Shown in pieces: positions 33,216 to 64,000 of a stretch of 64,000 bases of DNA. How positions within the stretch are numbered: position 1 is the stretch's first letter; every line of letters begins with the position of its first letter. The notes beneath the pieces were generated by a model, which was not told where the DNA came from, ran no database searches, and saw only the letters and a list, made by a program, of their open reading frames with translations. This stretch comes from Bimastos eiseni (lineage: Eukaryota; Annelida; Clitellata; Crassiclitellata; Lumbricidae): contig OY365810.1 of assembly GCA_959347315.1 (NCBI GenBank), forward strand, positions 26,117,090-26,181,089, read 5' to 3'. Position numbers and translations under genes: made by a program.

Positions 33216-36200
33216 TTTGACTGATCGCTGGTGTGTGTATTCGGCTCTTTTAACTTATAGTTTTAGTTGCACGGGTAACAAGTTAGTCTGCTATGCACAT
33301 TTTCTTGTGAAACATACTCAGATCATCACAAAGAATTAATCAGTGAGAATTCACTCATAGATTAAGCGTAGACCTATAATTGAGTCCATCGACATAGCAT
33401 TCGTAATTAAAGCTGATTTCATTTATGTTGACCGTATATATATATATATAGGCTGTAACCTACAAAGATCAGGTCATCAACCGATTTGTTCTACAATGGT
33501 GCTTGTTCTACCCCATTAAATAGAAATCTTGGACTTAGATTAGTTAGGCTATTGATGGTTTTATTCACTACAAGAAGATCAATCATAATTCCTTAGTCGT
33601 CAATAAAATTTCATTGCATCTAATCGGATAAAAAACGACCCCCGCATTCATATTTTAAAAACGGCATGCAAAAATAAACAGAGACAGATTGAGTTAAATT
33701 TGACAACTTAAAATTAGGCTACATAGGGCCTATAGCTTAAAGTCTGACTGACTGATAGAAATTTATTTAACGACGCGTCCATAACGAGGATGATATGCGT
33801 CAATTATAGCTTAAAGTATATGGGTTTTTTTTATTAACTAAACCTATTACAAGGAACAAGGTGAAATGAGACAAGTAAACATTAGAAATTGTAAAAATCA
33901 TATCTAGGTTACCCTGGGCCCTTTCTTATAAAATAAGGAATAAGAATATGGCCAGATATGTCCATGTCAACAGTATATTATAGGAGGCGAAATCATTTAA
34001 AATAAATTATAGGCCCTATTGTCAAACGCGTAATTTAGATGTTAGCCATATACATAGACCTATGAGTCTGATGAAATGCGCCTCGATAGACACAAGTTTA
34101 ATATCATGTAGGTCTATATTCACTGAATCTCGGAGGCAGTGCTCAACTAAATCTCGCTTCGTATAGGCCTACATTCACCTATCTAAAGACAACTAAAGCT
34201 TAATTAATTAAGGCTTAATTGTATTTAATAAATTCCACGAATAACTCAACTGGAGTGCTCCTCTCTCCGTGCGTTGTTCAATTTTCGCTCATTACATGCT
34301 CAGTTTTCAAATACACATTCCCTTCAGAGCGTCACTCCCCTGCAGAGTCCCAAGCCTTCGACTGTTCCTTGTCTCTGACAGTTGAATTCGACTTTTCTAA
34401 TAATAAAACTCCAGGTTTTCAGCGTCAAGGCTATCCAAATCCCTCTATCTCTCCAATATTCTAGCAACCGGATTTGAATATTTACTCGGTGCCTCTGGAC
34501 AACTTCTGAGATAGGTCTACGACTCCGCGCTCGTGAATAAACTAGGTCCCTCGAGCCAGCTAGCTTATAAATATACAGCCTCTAAAAATCGTAGACTATG
34601 CCATTTCAGATGTCCGTGCGCATCACATGGACTCAGCGCTGGTCCAATATGAAAATAGAGGTTCCAAACTGGCTCCATGTGGAATATAGGCCTTTCCTTT
34701 TTAGCACTTCAACCTCTTACACCGGCAGGTCCCAGTGCCTATTGTGATCTGATATATGTCGTGCCTATATGTAACTATACGCCAATTTTTCTTCCGAAAC
34801 GTATCAAGCACCTTCGCAAATACACATCACTGAGAATTAATTTAGTCCATGTTCTTGGTTAAGTTCTGGTGTTCATTGATCATGAGATCTACCTCAACAA
34901 TTGAATCTATAATTAAGGCCAGATAAAAAGCCAATTGTTTCTTAACTATGGCCTATACATAAAAAAGTTCTACGTATAAGAGTCAGGCATCGGATGCTAA
35001 TCAGGGTTATTGTCTCAGAAGAATACTCGCTGGAAGCGTTTCATTGTGATAGGCTACTATTGATGTCTATACTTACGCAAACCATACCGTCGAAAGTCCT
35101 TCATTCGCATGCGCGGACAGTCCCACGGATTCGAAAATGGCGACCAACGGAACCCTGAATTACATATGACTAGGAAGTTCATTGGCTTAGTCATAAGCCT
35201 AGTACGTTCACGGAATGCTCTGCATGCTGAAGACCGATAGGACTGCCCTCAAAAGTTGATATATATATAATCCGAAACCCACGCACGTGTTACCTAACGA
35301 CTTAATCGTAGCCGATATTGACATGCGAGTTGCGATGCTCCGATATTCGGCAATACTTCAATCAACAGCTTGCAGAATCTCAATTTCAGAAGCTTCCTGT
35401 CTATAGGGCCGTCTGGATTTCTTGTGATCATTCGTGGGCGTTAACACGGTTAATCATTTAACCTCTCATTTGACATAATTCCGTGTCAATACACGTTCTC
35501 TAGTCCCTGTCAGCAAAGGCCGCTGTTACAAGGACCAGCCCATTTGCAATCTGGCTGGTGGTTGTCGGTGAGATTTGAAGAGGGGACCTGTCGATCATTA
35601 TCTACACCAGCCAATAAAAATCCTGCGCATTGACCAGCGACTAATATGCTCTAGGGTTTCAAAATACTACGTCTATGCATAAGTATGACACGAGACATTT
35701 TTTCCACCGCAGTCGGACTGTTATCATTAATAGAAATCCCAGCATTTTCTGTAAACTCTACAACTATTTGGAATTGGGACTTCTCCAAATTGAAACTTTA
35801 CTTGGGACATATTTACACATCTGTCTCCTACGCAATATTTCCTAAATGTTATGGTTATGGTTAAATGAGATGAGCGGAAGACGGGTGCGGAGTTGGCTCA
35901 GTTGAATGGATTCCCAGAGTTTCAGTTGCACTTATTTTATGGGGTGTTATAATCCTTTAGCCCAAGCAGAACCAAATACGGCTGATAGACAGGGCCATTA
36001 TGAATTAAATGCCTATAGTTTCCACGAAACGAGACCCAGACCCGGAAAGACCAATTCATGTTATGTACGTCTAACGAATAGTTCTAAATTCCAAAAAACT
36101 GGCTTTAAAAATTGGATTGATATAAGAAATTTAGATAATGATGATACAGTCATTATTGATTGTGTCTGTCCAAATTACAACGATCCAATAGCAAAGAGTT

Positions 36201-38500
36201 AAGCACAAATATACTATAAGCTTTACAACAATAATGTTTGGTCTAGAGCAGCGCTTCTTCCCCTGATCGGCCCGGTCCCTCTGTTCCCTTCCCTCTGTCC
36301 GAACCCTGGGTCCGCAAAGTGAATGAAGCAATAGAAGTGTTTAGCAATAATAGCAAATAATACTTACATGGATATCATTTTGATAGCAATATAATCATAT
36401 AATTGTCTAAACATCCATTTATATCAATTTTAATATATCTTCAAGGTGATCAAAATCGAAAAATTATTAGTCAATTGTTCGCACAGTCCGGCTCCAATGA
36501 AAAAACCTGCCGCCTGCCGTCACGCTGAGAAGATTAGAAGACACATTATGCTGTCTCTTGAACTCTCTTCAATGTGAATTTTTTGTATCAAACGCCACTG
36601 TTGGTTCTGTTACACGAACAAGGTTTTCATTTGGCAATCTCTATACATCCGATATCACATAGGATGGCCCAACATCGAAAATATTTTATTTTAACTACTG
36701 AAATACGTAAAATTACTTCATAAGGGTAAGAGTTTTATATAAATTCTAGGCTAACTTCTTTATCAGCTTCATTTATGATTAGATTATAATTATGCGATAT
36801 TTAGTGACGCATATTCGTAGGTTCAAACTTGAGCACTCATTCTCTAGTTGTTAAAATTCTGAAATCAGATTGCTGCTGCAGCATTTTAAGCAATTATGCA
36901 AAAAATACAATATGTTTCGTGTTCATGACATCTGCACAGACAATTTGTTTGTCTTGCATTAGAGAACAAACGAAGAATCAAACGAAAACTTCAAAAGGAA
37001 GTGGTTTGAAATATCAAGAATGCTTAATGTCGATTATAGAATGTCAAGTATAGGCTTAATGTCACTTGGATGATTTTAAGACTAAATGAATAAAAAATAA
37101 TAAAGTAAACTTAGCAGCATATGTGTGAATAACAGTCAATGTATGGAAATGGTCAAGAATCGGAGTATCTTGTAAGCCTATAGCAAGGTATAAATTATCT
37201 TGGGGCTAAAAAAACTGTATAGGGCCTACGAGAGTGAATTCATTACTGTATACGATAGTGAATTAATTTTATAGGGTTGTCTTTGCATCACATTGCATTA
37301 TATGTCATTCAAAGAAGAGTAGATTTCGCCATGTAAGAATGTTCCCAGGAAATCCTCAGTTTTAAAAATTCCATGAAAAAGGTGGTAGAATTGAAATAAG
37401 AAATTCTTTGCATTAAAATTTCACGCTCAGACGTAATACTCAACGTTGCAACATGAAAAGTTGCATTTAAAATAATTAAAAATTAAGCCAATAGTTGTTT
37501 TGCGATAATGTTTGAAATTTTGCTAAAAAATTGCCTTTGGATTTTGCTGGTTCCACAGAGTTCAACGTGAACATGTCCTTGGAAATGTAATCACTAGTTG
37601 AGAGTGTTATTTGATGCTTTGAGTTTGTCCTTAACATTTTGTTTTGCTTATAAATTCATGCAAGAAGGGCTGTGTATGCACGACCCTAGCAATCAACGTG
37701 TTAGCGCAGGTATCGTACGCTGGCATAATGTAGTTAATTTTAGTTGCATCCGTCTATCTAGTGATTGAAATTTTATTATATTGAATAGTAACTATAAAGT
37801 GGAAAACCGTCCCTTTTGGACTACATTATTTTGTTTTCTAATACTAGTTTTCATCTTATTATCCGAGCTCGTGCATTGATGTTATAATTAACTTTCAATT
37901 TCATAGAAATCGTATGTTTACTCGAAGCAATGAAATTGAAAACTGAAACTTGCTGTACTAAAATAACATTAGGCTTACAAATTCTAAGCCTGAAAAAGAT
38001 AGACTAGGAATGATGAGCAGCGATCAATTATAAGGGGCTTCATTTCAAATTGTGTTCGTAAAATGTTCATGGCTAAAGTGTATTCGTGTATGTCACACTA
38101 TAAGCCAGACAAACGAAGAGAGTTAGGCCTATACTTTTGTAGCCGATCTCCTGCCTCCAATCAATGATCAGCTTTCTCAGCAGAATTTTTATTAGCTTTG
38201 TACACACAGACGCTGCTATACAGTGTATGCTGTATGGAATTGCAATAAAAGTTTTCTGGAAGCAAGACGACAAGTAATTTCGTTGATTTTTCTTTAAAAC
38301 GGCCTGTCGTAGGCCTATCTAATTACAGCCATAGAACCAGAAGAAAGGTTTAGATAATAATTATTTTCTCTAATTTTATTATTTTGATATCTCGTGATTC
38401 TACATCTGCGTAGTTGGAAATTTTGTTTGCAATGAACTTGACGGCACCTTTTGTCAAGCTTAGTAGAGGTTGGACTAATATGTTTATCCAATGGATTTTT
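33216..38500. other. Gene-poor stretch, nothing recognised
   Basis: AT-rich DNA with only short frames. None has exon borders or a family match that I can support. A + strand frame at 35906-36202 (98 codons) shows no recognised motif. A short TA run lies at 33437-33450. Confidence 0.45.
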
Positions 38501-40024
38501 AAGAATACTTTTGTTAAGATAATTTGTGCCCTCCTCCCCCCATTTTTCAAATTTCTGGGGGGCAAAATTCAAAATAGTGGGAGGGCAAACAAAAATTTTT
38601 ACGCTTCGCGCAATATTTTTCTTATTTTGCCTTCCACTTTTCAAAACCTTCTTACACCTCTGGCGAGTGTAGAAGGGAGTAGTGTGTCTTAATGTTTTTG
38701 CGATTCCGATGAAGTGTTGAATACGTGTCAGTTCTATAATGGAAGTTGGACCATTGGTAGACACGGACTCCCACTAGATTGATGATAATTATACTTGAGT
38801 AATTGGAGTGCCCTTGATAAATAGGCTTTGTGACATTGCAGAAGGTGGTAAACGGCAATGACACATGTGCGCGCCTATTGTGATTAAGCAATGTGAGTCA
38901 CAAGGTGACGGAGAGTCTTGTCTAAACGGAAAGTTTCCTTAGTATACTTTTGTGCAAACAAACTGTTTCTGATTTATTAACCATCCTCTGACACGGGCAA
39001 CAGCTACAATTGGGCTACATATGTTTTTAAATCTCAGTGCGCACCTTACATGTCTAATTGCCTATTGTAGCCATCAATTCGCAATTTCATACCGAACGAC
39101 AGAGTATTAGACTACAATTTGGATCTTATTTTTATGTAGAGCCATAATACAATGTAGCTTCACACAGTAATTCAAATTTTCAGATAGTTTAACAAATTAA
39201 TCATATATTGCGACTTACAAAGTAATAATGAGGAATGACTTGTGTAATATAGCGTGCTGCTACGGGATTTGGATTAAATTGTGACGTGAACTATTATAAT
39301 CTTAAAGCTTAAATGTGGATATAAAAATTTATCTCTTGGCTAAGCTTGACTTGAACCTCTTTCGAGTAAGCTATTGAAGGGATTTTGAAAAAATAAGTCA
39401 TAAGTTGAGAACATAAATGACGGATCAGAACGAATTGATACAAACAATGAGTTTAAAATCGATGTTCATCAAGAATTTGAGAGAAGGATGTCGAAAATAG
39501 ATCGAATAGAACTTTCTACAATCATGTGATTGGAATTCAAGGAACACAATGACCGCTTTAATTGGAAGTGCATGGAAATAATCGGAAATTTCTGACGATT
39601 AACCTAGTATTATAGGGCTTTAATTGATAATTACATATAGGTCTAGATTATATATTACTCGTCAAATTATCAGATATTTATTTAACGATAGGCCTATAAA
39701 TGTGTATTGGCTATATGTAGGCCTACGCATGAATTACTATTACTATGAGGTATGATATTTATTTCATTTAGGCCCTAAGTGCTCAGTAATAATACGGTTT
39801 TTGCTTAGATGTTCTCATTGCTATATATACGAATGAATCGGCGACAAATAAATGATAGCTTATATGTATGAAATAATCATATTTCTGCATTCAAATGTAA
39901 AACATAGTTGTTGGCATTCAAAGAATATATGTCTAAATAATAATAAGTCATTATATTTGCTTGTGATAAGAAGATTCGGATCACCAAATAGCATTAATCA
40001 CAGCACTCACAACTTAATTGCACA
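38501..40024. other. Gene-poor stretch with a possible dispersed repeat
   Basis: The G-run and C-run rich segment at 38525-38640 ('ctcctccccccatttttc') looks like part of a repeat family. Nothing else is recognised. Confidence 0.35.
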
Positions 40025-40027
40025 TGT

Positions 40028-40140
40028 AGAAGCGTTGCTCTAAGGTCAAGCGCAGGACTCCATGTTATTCACGAGCAATACGACACTGCGCACGTGAATA
40101 AACTGGTGCCCTGCGCTCAGCTTTACGGTAGCGCTTTTAG
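40028..40140. mobile_element. Foldback/MITE-like palindrome
   Basis: The left arm 40028-40080 and right arm 40085-40140 are imperfect inverted repeats over about 53 bp. Shared blocks are AAGCGCAGG/CCTGCGCT and TTATTCACG/CGTGAATAA. A single arm occurs at 11353-11386 and a weaker match near 34525-34545, so the sequence is dispersed. Confidence 0.65.
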
Positions 40141-41815
40141 AATTGTGAGTAGACAATTATTATTTGGCTCACTGTTTACCCACATCTGTATTTAAGATAT
40201 ACACAAAAGCATAAATGTAGTCTTTGTTTTTAGCCTCAATTCAGTTGAAGATTATCGTTTCGGTCATTCTGAGTTCATGGGCCTGATCTAACAGTCCTCT
40301 GAACAGTGTCAGTCTGTATTGCAATTACGACAGCTAATTCGGCATGATCGTTGTTATAGGCCTACAGGCAGATTTTCACTAGGTGTTTAGCCATCCATTA
40401 CTCTTAAGTTAAAGGAATCACTTTTAAACCATCAACGAAATCGTTGACCTATGTCCTAACCCACACGATTCATTTGCTGTGCATTCGGAATTATATTGAC
40501 TCCCATGAAGTGTATTGGAAAAGTTTTCCCATAAAATGCCACCAGAGTGAGTTTACTCCTCATGCATCGAATCTGTTGTGCCTTTTTCACCAGTTTCCAT
40601 TAACTTGCACCATGCAATTGCTCATTAAGATCTGCTGCATGTAGTTAAAAATAAATAATTGAAAATTTGGCTTATTGAGTTAATCTCACCTTTTTGTGCG
40701 ACCATTTTTCCTTAAATTCCATCTGTTTTCCATGAGATTTCCGTTCATTTTTGTCAAAAATGAGTTTGAACTATGCTCCAAGGCGTGTTGTTGCAAAGTG
40801 CCAAAGGCGAGTGTTGAGAGATAAGCAACCATTTGAACGTTCATCTGATTAACTACGGGTTAAACTTCACTTTCTGCAGGTCTGAACACGAAGAGACTGT
40901 GGTAAAGGAACGATTAGACAAGCCTCCAAGTTTTTATTCAAAGCTTTTATAGGTCTTAACTCACTGGTTTATATAGAGGCCTCATACAGGGCCGTTCATA
41001 GGCATATACATGTACAGCGTATTAATTGAAAAAAGTTACTTATCATAACGTAAAACCTGAAGCAATTTAAAAATGGTCTCTACGTCAGATACTGCAATAA
41101 TAGAGCCCAAAAAATAATTTTGTGTGAGACCCCCAAAGTAGGTTACTAAATGCGACCATGGACTCACACCGTAACAGTAAACTTTTAACTAGTAGTTGCT
41201 GATTTACCAATATCAATTTTTCTTTAGAACAGAGTAGGCTTACACGTTCATATATCCAGGTGTCATATATCATAAATTCTAGGCCTATTCGAAACGCCTG
41301 AAAGCTTCAGTCATACATAGAGTGTTGCAATCGGGAGTTATACCGAGCGATCTAGATGAGCAAAGACTTGGCTCTGATAAATCCAGAATTTGTTGTGAAT
41401 CGCGATCATATCGCTAATCCTACTTTGAATCACGACGAGATCTATAGCTTAAAGGGCAAGCATTCGCAGTTTAATTCCTGCTGAGACGATATCAACAACG
41501 ACGAGCGTTTCTGCGTCGTTTTCTGATGAGTGTAGATTTGCTGCTCTCGATTGATTCCAGAAAACGTGGAGGTGTGCGTGCAGGTAGTTTCGCGTGCATG
41601 GTTTCGATTTCGGTTTTCTGCTCAGGGGTTAACCCCGATTGTCTGTCTTGGCCTGCTGTTGACAGTCGACAGACCACTCCTCGTTCGTTATCCCTTTGCG
41701 GGAATTGATCAACAGATCGAGAAAACGAGCGAACTTGAAAGGCGATTACGTCATCTGATGACAGTTTCCTCTGCTCTCTACCTCTATCCGCAGTGCCAGA
41801 GTTAATCAATATATG
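40141..41815. other. No gene seen
   Basis: AT-rich DNA up to about 41480, then a GC-richer stretch (41480-41800) with overlapping short frames on both strands but no recognised motif. Confidence 0.4.
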
Positions 41816-41867
41816 TATCTGCCTTTGTCTCTCTGTGTCTCTGTATCTCTTTCTGTCTCTCTCTGTC

Positions 41868-41925
<58 letters not shown>

Positions 41926-42060
41926 CATATACATACATATATATATCCCTGTCTTCTTTCTATCTATCTAACTGCCTGTCTTTATGCCTTGATGTATCTG
42001 TTTCTCTCACTCTCTGTTTAGTTTTTCATTCTCTTTCTGTTTTCTTTCAATCCGCCTTTC
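41816..42060 (+). repeat. TCTG/CT and TA microsatellites
   Basis: (TCTG)n and (TC)n from 41820 to 41902, (TA)n at 41902-41946, then TCTA/TTTC-type runs. Confidence 0.85.
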
Positions 42061-45000
42061 TGTCTTTCTGTCCTTCTGCTATTTCTGCGTGTTTCTTATC
42101 TGTCCGTCTACTTATGTGCCTCCTTGCTCGTCTGCCTATTTGCCCAGTGCTTGCCAGTCTTTGTGTCTGCTTATATGTCTCGGTGTATGTCTGTATCTGT
42201 GTCTGTCCGCCTCGTCATATCTCTGAAGTGGACCAAACCAGCGCACGGTAGCGGTGATGACATCTGACCGCATGATTTCAGTTTAGTCCACTCTATCTCG
42301 ATCCTCCGGAAAAAAGTTTGATTACCAGTGTCACTTATGGATCATTACGATTCATCAGTAGACCGTAGGCCCATTTAATTGAATAGGGGCCTACATAGCT
42401 ACATTGCATTTTCATTGTGTAAAACAAACTAAAGAAAACACTATAGGCTATGTATTATCATTGAACTTATATTTCTATTAGCATGTGGTGAAAGTAGAAG
42501 CAGTAGTGGAAGTGATTGTAGTAGTGGACGTAGTAGGTGGAAGTACTGGTAATAGTCTTAGTGGAAGTGGAAATAGTGGTAGAAGGAATAGTAGTACAGT
42601 AGCAGTAGTGAATAGTGTGATTTCTTATTAACACGATTATAGAACCGACTATCCTACTCTCTAAGGGCCAAGGTCCAATCTTTACCCTTAGGTTCATCTT
42701 ATTCTATCTTTAATGGTGAAGGATCGGGGCTGAAATCGACCACAGAAGAAGCGATATCTCAAGATGTCTAGTCTACGATTGCCATCTAGTGTTATCAACT
42801 GAGTGCTTCAGCTGTACATGGCTGGCTAAGCATTTGTGGGTACTGAGATATTTTAGAGCTTTACATTAAGGGCCTACATTACGCCTACAGACTCGGTAAA
42901 ACAATCGAGTCTGATGATTCGTGTCTCGCTCTTCCCCTGCATCTGAGTCGTGATATCTAAAAGCATCTAGATCGGGAAACTACGACGTGGGTGTAGCTTC
43001 TCGAAAGTCCATCGAACCTTCTGGAAATCGTCCAAATTTCGTCTTAGTCGTTTCGGTCGTCAGAAAGTATGTCCAGATTTCAATCGGAAATGACAAAGCA
43101 GATCCATCTTTTCTCAGTGGACGTCCAACTCTTTCGCTTTCACAATCGCACGGGAATTTCAGAGATTGTGCTTATACATTGAAATTGCTTGGAGACCGCT
43201 ATGTTGTTCTGCTGACTCAATATGTAGCGTAATGTAACGTGTAGCTCCAAAATATTCCAGTGAAACTTTTTTTCGGAGAACGTTTTCAGGTCAGATCTCG
43301 GTGTGTGGGCTTTGGTTACAAATGAGAGGCTAGGGATTATATGGATGGAAGGAGAAGGGATGCATTTGTAAGGGCGATGTTTGATTGGTGGACGATCGGA
43401 CGGTGGCATTAGTATTCATGCTTTTAAGTCTCACAATCTAGCGCCCTAGCATCGGTCAATGACGTTGAGTCAATTTGAGCGTGAAGACTGCAGGGCTCTT
43501 GGTTCCAACACACAGCAACGTGTCACAAAATGATAGAAACCGACATCCACCTAGCAAGATGACCATTAAAAGTGAACCGTTACCGCGTAACGGAAAGACA
43601 AGAAACAGATCGAGGAGAGGCTGGCCCCAGAAGGTGACAATTGTAAACCTGAATAAACACCTGAAAACTGGTAAGGATTTCGTGGGTACAAATAGTCTAC
43701 CAGGGAACGATTCATCCCAATGCACCATTGTCTGTATGATTCATATTCGTTGACGAATCGGGAAACGTGTTCCCTGTATAAAGAAGGATAATGATCTTAA
43801 CGAAAGCTTTAGCCACATGTCTGTCTGTTTCATATTAGTTGATAACTTGATATTACTCTCAGGTATGCAAGAATGAAAAACAGTAGGCCCAAATGGTTTT
43901 AAATGGCGCCATGTAAATTTGCGATTACAATTACACTATCCCGTGACTACGTGTCTGAGGAATTACGCAGCTCATTAATAAACTATCTGAACAGATCTAA
44001 ACATCTCCGGCGGTCAATCGGCGTTTGATAATTTATTTCAAACAATTATAGTCCGTCTCATTTATACAGTTTTCTAACAATAATGTATATCGTATAAATA
44101 GAAACTAAAAGGCCTAACATATGCTTGGGTGTCTAAAAATAAATTTCGACATATGTAATAGGCCTTAACGCAAAGTCAACGATTTTCATAGTAAGGCAAC
44201 TGGCGTCATCATTCCAATACACTTGTTAGAATACTATAAAACTAAACGCTGCTATTTATAGCTTGGTTCCCAGAGTTCAGAGGTCATTTGACTGGCTCAA
44301 AAATAGTTAAGAGCAAAGTTTACAGAGATTGTCGTTCTTATAAGACACGCAAATCGATCAGGAAAGAATATCTCCAGTTTGACAGTGACTATTCTGACGT
44401 GAAGTTCCGATGCAGTGCTATTTTTAATTTGTTCAGAATCATCATTGAATTAAAATTGCATCTAATGGCAATCGCCAAGATTCCACTTTCGTCTCTACTT
44501 CAAGCAATTTAAGCCATTATTTTCCTGGTGCATAAAACTCTCCATGTCATCTTGCATACCGTGCGCATCCTATAATTTCATGAGCCTTCACAGTAGGTCT
44601 CTCATCTACACGAGTTCAGTTGCTACGATCTGAATCTGTCCATATCGGGTGTAACAACGCCTGAAACGAGTTGTCTACATTCCTGCTTTGCCAATAGGTA
44701 GTCGTCAGTCGGATGAAAGAAGCGTAGAACTGTTCAGCTCTACCGAAGTCAGGATTATAAGTTTTTGAGAAATGGAATCTTTGTTGAAGACATTCATTTC
44801 CCAGCGGCGAAAGGAAAGACGAGAAGAGTATTAGGATGACGTAAGGCACGACGTCATCCTATGTCGTATCACGTGATAAGTTGATTGATGCAGATTCTGC
44901 CTTTCACGAAAACGCAGTAAATGTGAAGATCCCCGTTGAAATAATATAACAACAAAAACAATCAACAATGACTTCAAACCTCTATTGTGATCAACGCGAA

Positions 45001-45261
45001 ATCGCTTTGTCTGAAAGTAATAACAAACAATGGCGCTCCTTATCACTGGTCGCTGTTCATTCTCAATACAACATCATCCGATCCCGGATTCAACCTTCTG
45101 CCTGTGCTTCAAGAGCGTCTGCATAATCCGACATTTATATGGCGCCATCTATTGGATCAATATTATAGCACGACATTAACTGCCTGAGTCTACTCAGCAA
45201 TTAGTCTGTTTAAGGTGATAAGACCTACAACGTGGGCGACGGATTGGATTGCCTGGCTCCG
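42061..45261. other. Downstream region of the RhoGAP gene, no other gene seen
   Basis: Contains short frames only, including opposite-strand frames of about 90 codons at 43456-43753 that I cannot assign. The RhoGAP 3' UTR should lie just left of 45262, but I could not fix its polyadenylation site. Confidence 0.4.
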
Positions 45262-62374
<17,113 letters not shown>

Positions 62375-62939
62375 TGGGGAATCTTATACTCATCTCAATA
62401 CTGTCTGATTCTAAGTGAAGCATAGGTTCGTGTAATTTAATATCGTTTTGACTAAGCGTAGACGGCGCCTACTAAGAATTTCTCTTGAGGCTGCGCTATT
62501 TCTGTAACATATTCCGATTATAACCAAGTATACATCCCGTTAGGTTAGGTTTTTGAATGTTTGTAAGTGATCATAGATTTTATTCATCATAATTACAGTT
62601 AACAGGTATAATTTCAAAGGATTTATATGTTTCTAATGCCTATAGTATAGCCCATGGCAGTGTATTGTAGGCTGCAGTTGATTATGCTCCAACAGATGTC
62701 TTTGTTTGATAAGTCAATCTAATTGAGGTCGGATGTAACTTTGGAACTTGAAAACTTAGCATTTGCACTCATTTGTAATGTAATGTAAATTTAATGTAAA
62801 TCTTCAAAAATTCCTCAGCGCTCACAAAAGCCACGTCAGAGAGATCAGCTTATTCACCTCAGCTAGACCATCAACAAGGCCATCATCAACTCCCTTTATA
62901 AGCCATTCTTTGTTTCTTTGTTTTTGTCACTCATGTTCC
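62375..62939. other. Upstream of the tentative RhoGAP start, no gene seen
   Basis: No promoter element or further upstream exon could be supported. Confidence 0.35.
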
Positions 62940-62979
<40 letters not shown>

Positions 62980-63900
62980 TCTCTCCCTCTCTGTCATTCT
63001 CTTCTCTCTCTCTCTCTGTCTCTCTCTCTTTCTTTCTCTCTCTCTCTTCTCTTCTCTCTCTCACTCTCTCTACTCTCTCTCTCTCTTTCTTCTCTTCTCT
63101 CTCTCTTTCTCTCTCTTTCATTCTCTTTTTTCTCTCTCTCTTTCATTCTCTTTTCTCTATCGCTCCCTCTCTCTCTCTCTCTTTCTTTCTTTCTCTTTTT
63201 TCTCTCTTTCTCTCTTTCAATCTCTTTTTTTCTCTCTCTTCTCTTTTCTCTATCGCTCCCTCTCTCTCTCTCTCTTTCTTTCTTTCTCTTTTTTCTCTCT
63301 TTCTCTCTTTCAATCTCTTTTTTTCTCTCTCTTCTCTTTTCTCTATCGCTCCCTCTCTCTCTCTCTCTTTCTTTCTTTCTCTTTTTTCTCTCTTTCTCTC
63401 TTTCAATCTCTTTTTTTCTCTCTCTTCTCTTTTCTCTATCGCTCCCTCTCTCTCTCTCTCTTTCTTTCTTTCTCTTTTTTCTCTCTTTCTCTCTTTCAAT
63501 CTCTTTTTTTCTCTCTCTTCTCTTTTCTCTATCGCTCCCTCTCTCTCTCTCTCTTTCTTTCTTTCTCTTTTTTCTCTCTTTCTCTCTTTCAATCTCTTTT
63601 TTTCTCTCTCTTCTCTTTTCTCTATCGCTCCCTCTCTCTCTCTCTCTTTCTTTCTTTCTCTTTTTTCTCTCTTTCTCTCTTTCAATCTCTTTTTTTCTCT
63701 CTCTTCTCTTTTCTCTATCGCTCCCCTCTCTCTTTCTATCACTCTCTCTCTCTCTCTTTCTTCTCTTCTCTCTCTCTCTTTCATTCTCTTTTTTCTCTCT
63801 CTCTTTCTTCTCTTTTCTCTATCGCTCTCTCTCTCTCTCCTCTCTCTCTTTCTTTTTTCTATCTCTCCTCCTCTCCCCTCTTCCTATCTCCATTACCTCT
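62940..63900 (+). repeat. Pyrimidine tract with 93-bp minisatellite
   Basis: CT-rich from 62940. From 63161 to about 63720 it consists of six virtually identical 93-bp units, marked by 'tatcgctccctc' at 63159, 63252, 63345, 63438, 63531 and 63624. Because 93 is a multiple of three, frames stay open on both strands for over 200 codons, but this is not a gene. Confidence 0.95.
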
Positions 63901-64000
63901 TCACTTTTTTAAACCTAAATATGAACCCGAGCATAAAAAGTGAGTTAAACCGCAATGAATTTCCGTAGAATCCCGTTTAAAAAATGCTGTGGTTCCGACG

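Noticed and set aside
35906..36202. 98-codon + strand frame as a gene
   Set aside because: No recognised motif, no supportable exon borders and AT-rich surroundings without other exons.
43456..43753. Opposing ~90-codon frames
   Set aside because: Both strands are open over the same stretch and neither shows a family match, so at most one could be real and I cannot choose.
62910..63968. Open frames of more than 200-350 codons on both strands
   Set aside because: They are produced by the CT-rich 93-bp repeat whose length is divisible by three; no domain, start context or exon border.

Overview
This is a eukaryotic (animal) genomic window. Coding sequence is confined to short exons with GT/AG borders separated by long introns, and most of the DNA is microsatellites, minisatellites and decayed transposable elements (CR1/L2-like and RTE-like LINE tails, a tRNA-derived SINE, hAT-like elements). 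The intact genes and the repeat flavour fit a marine deuterostome invertebrate, an echinoderm being my best guess. That assignment is inference, since no species-diagnostic gene is present.

Three multi-exon genes can be supported. (1) On the + strand, 8028-18752 holds a four-exon gene for a 224-residue protein with six canonical EF-hand loops. (2) On the - strand, 62374-45262 holds a RhoGAP gene of the ARHGAP6/ARHGAP36 family. Nine exons are chained with matching phases, including a 19-nt microexon, a RhoGAP domain with arginine finger and a C-terminal ETLV (PDZ-ligand) end; a tenth, very short first exon is tentative. (3) On the - strand, 28828-23023 holds a three-exon gene for a small helical protein I cannot assign with certainty. 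Its phase-0 introns, predicted helices and a short match to the CNTF/CLCF1 B-helix region make a class I helical cytokine the most interesting hypothesis.

Layout: 1-2.1 kb, a dispersed repeat copy, a frameshifted transposon-associated pseudogene and a LINE 3' end; 3.7-6.8 kb, inverted repeats, purine tracts and trinucleotide runs; 8-18.8 kb, the EF-hand gene, with a hAT-like MITE in intron 1 plus LINE fragments and a perfect hairpin in its introns; 19.4 kb, a SINE; 23-28.8 kb, the candidate cytokine-like gene with a 23-bp minisatellite in intron 1; 30.3-33.2 kb, LINE fragments and a second copy of the repeat at 1-760; 33-45 kb, gene-poor sequence with a foldback element; 45.2-62.4 kb, the RhoGAP gene, whose introns hold a LINE piece, a hAT remnant, a higher-order TCTA satellite, long ATGT and AT arrays and a 10-bp AGGTCA array; 62.9-63.9 kb, a homogeneous 93-bp pyrimidine minisatellite.

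The three genes do not form an obvious pathway. Exon borders were set by eye from splice consensus, phase and protein-family similarity, and have not been checked against transcripts.
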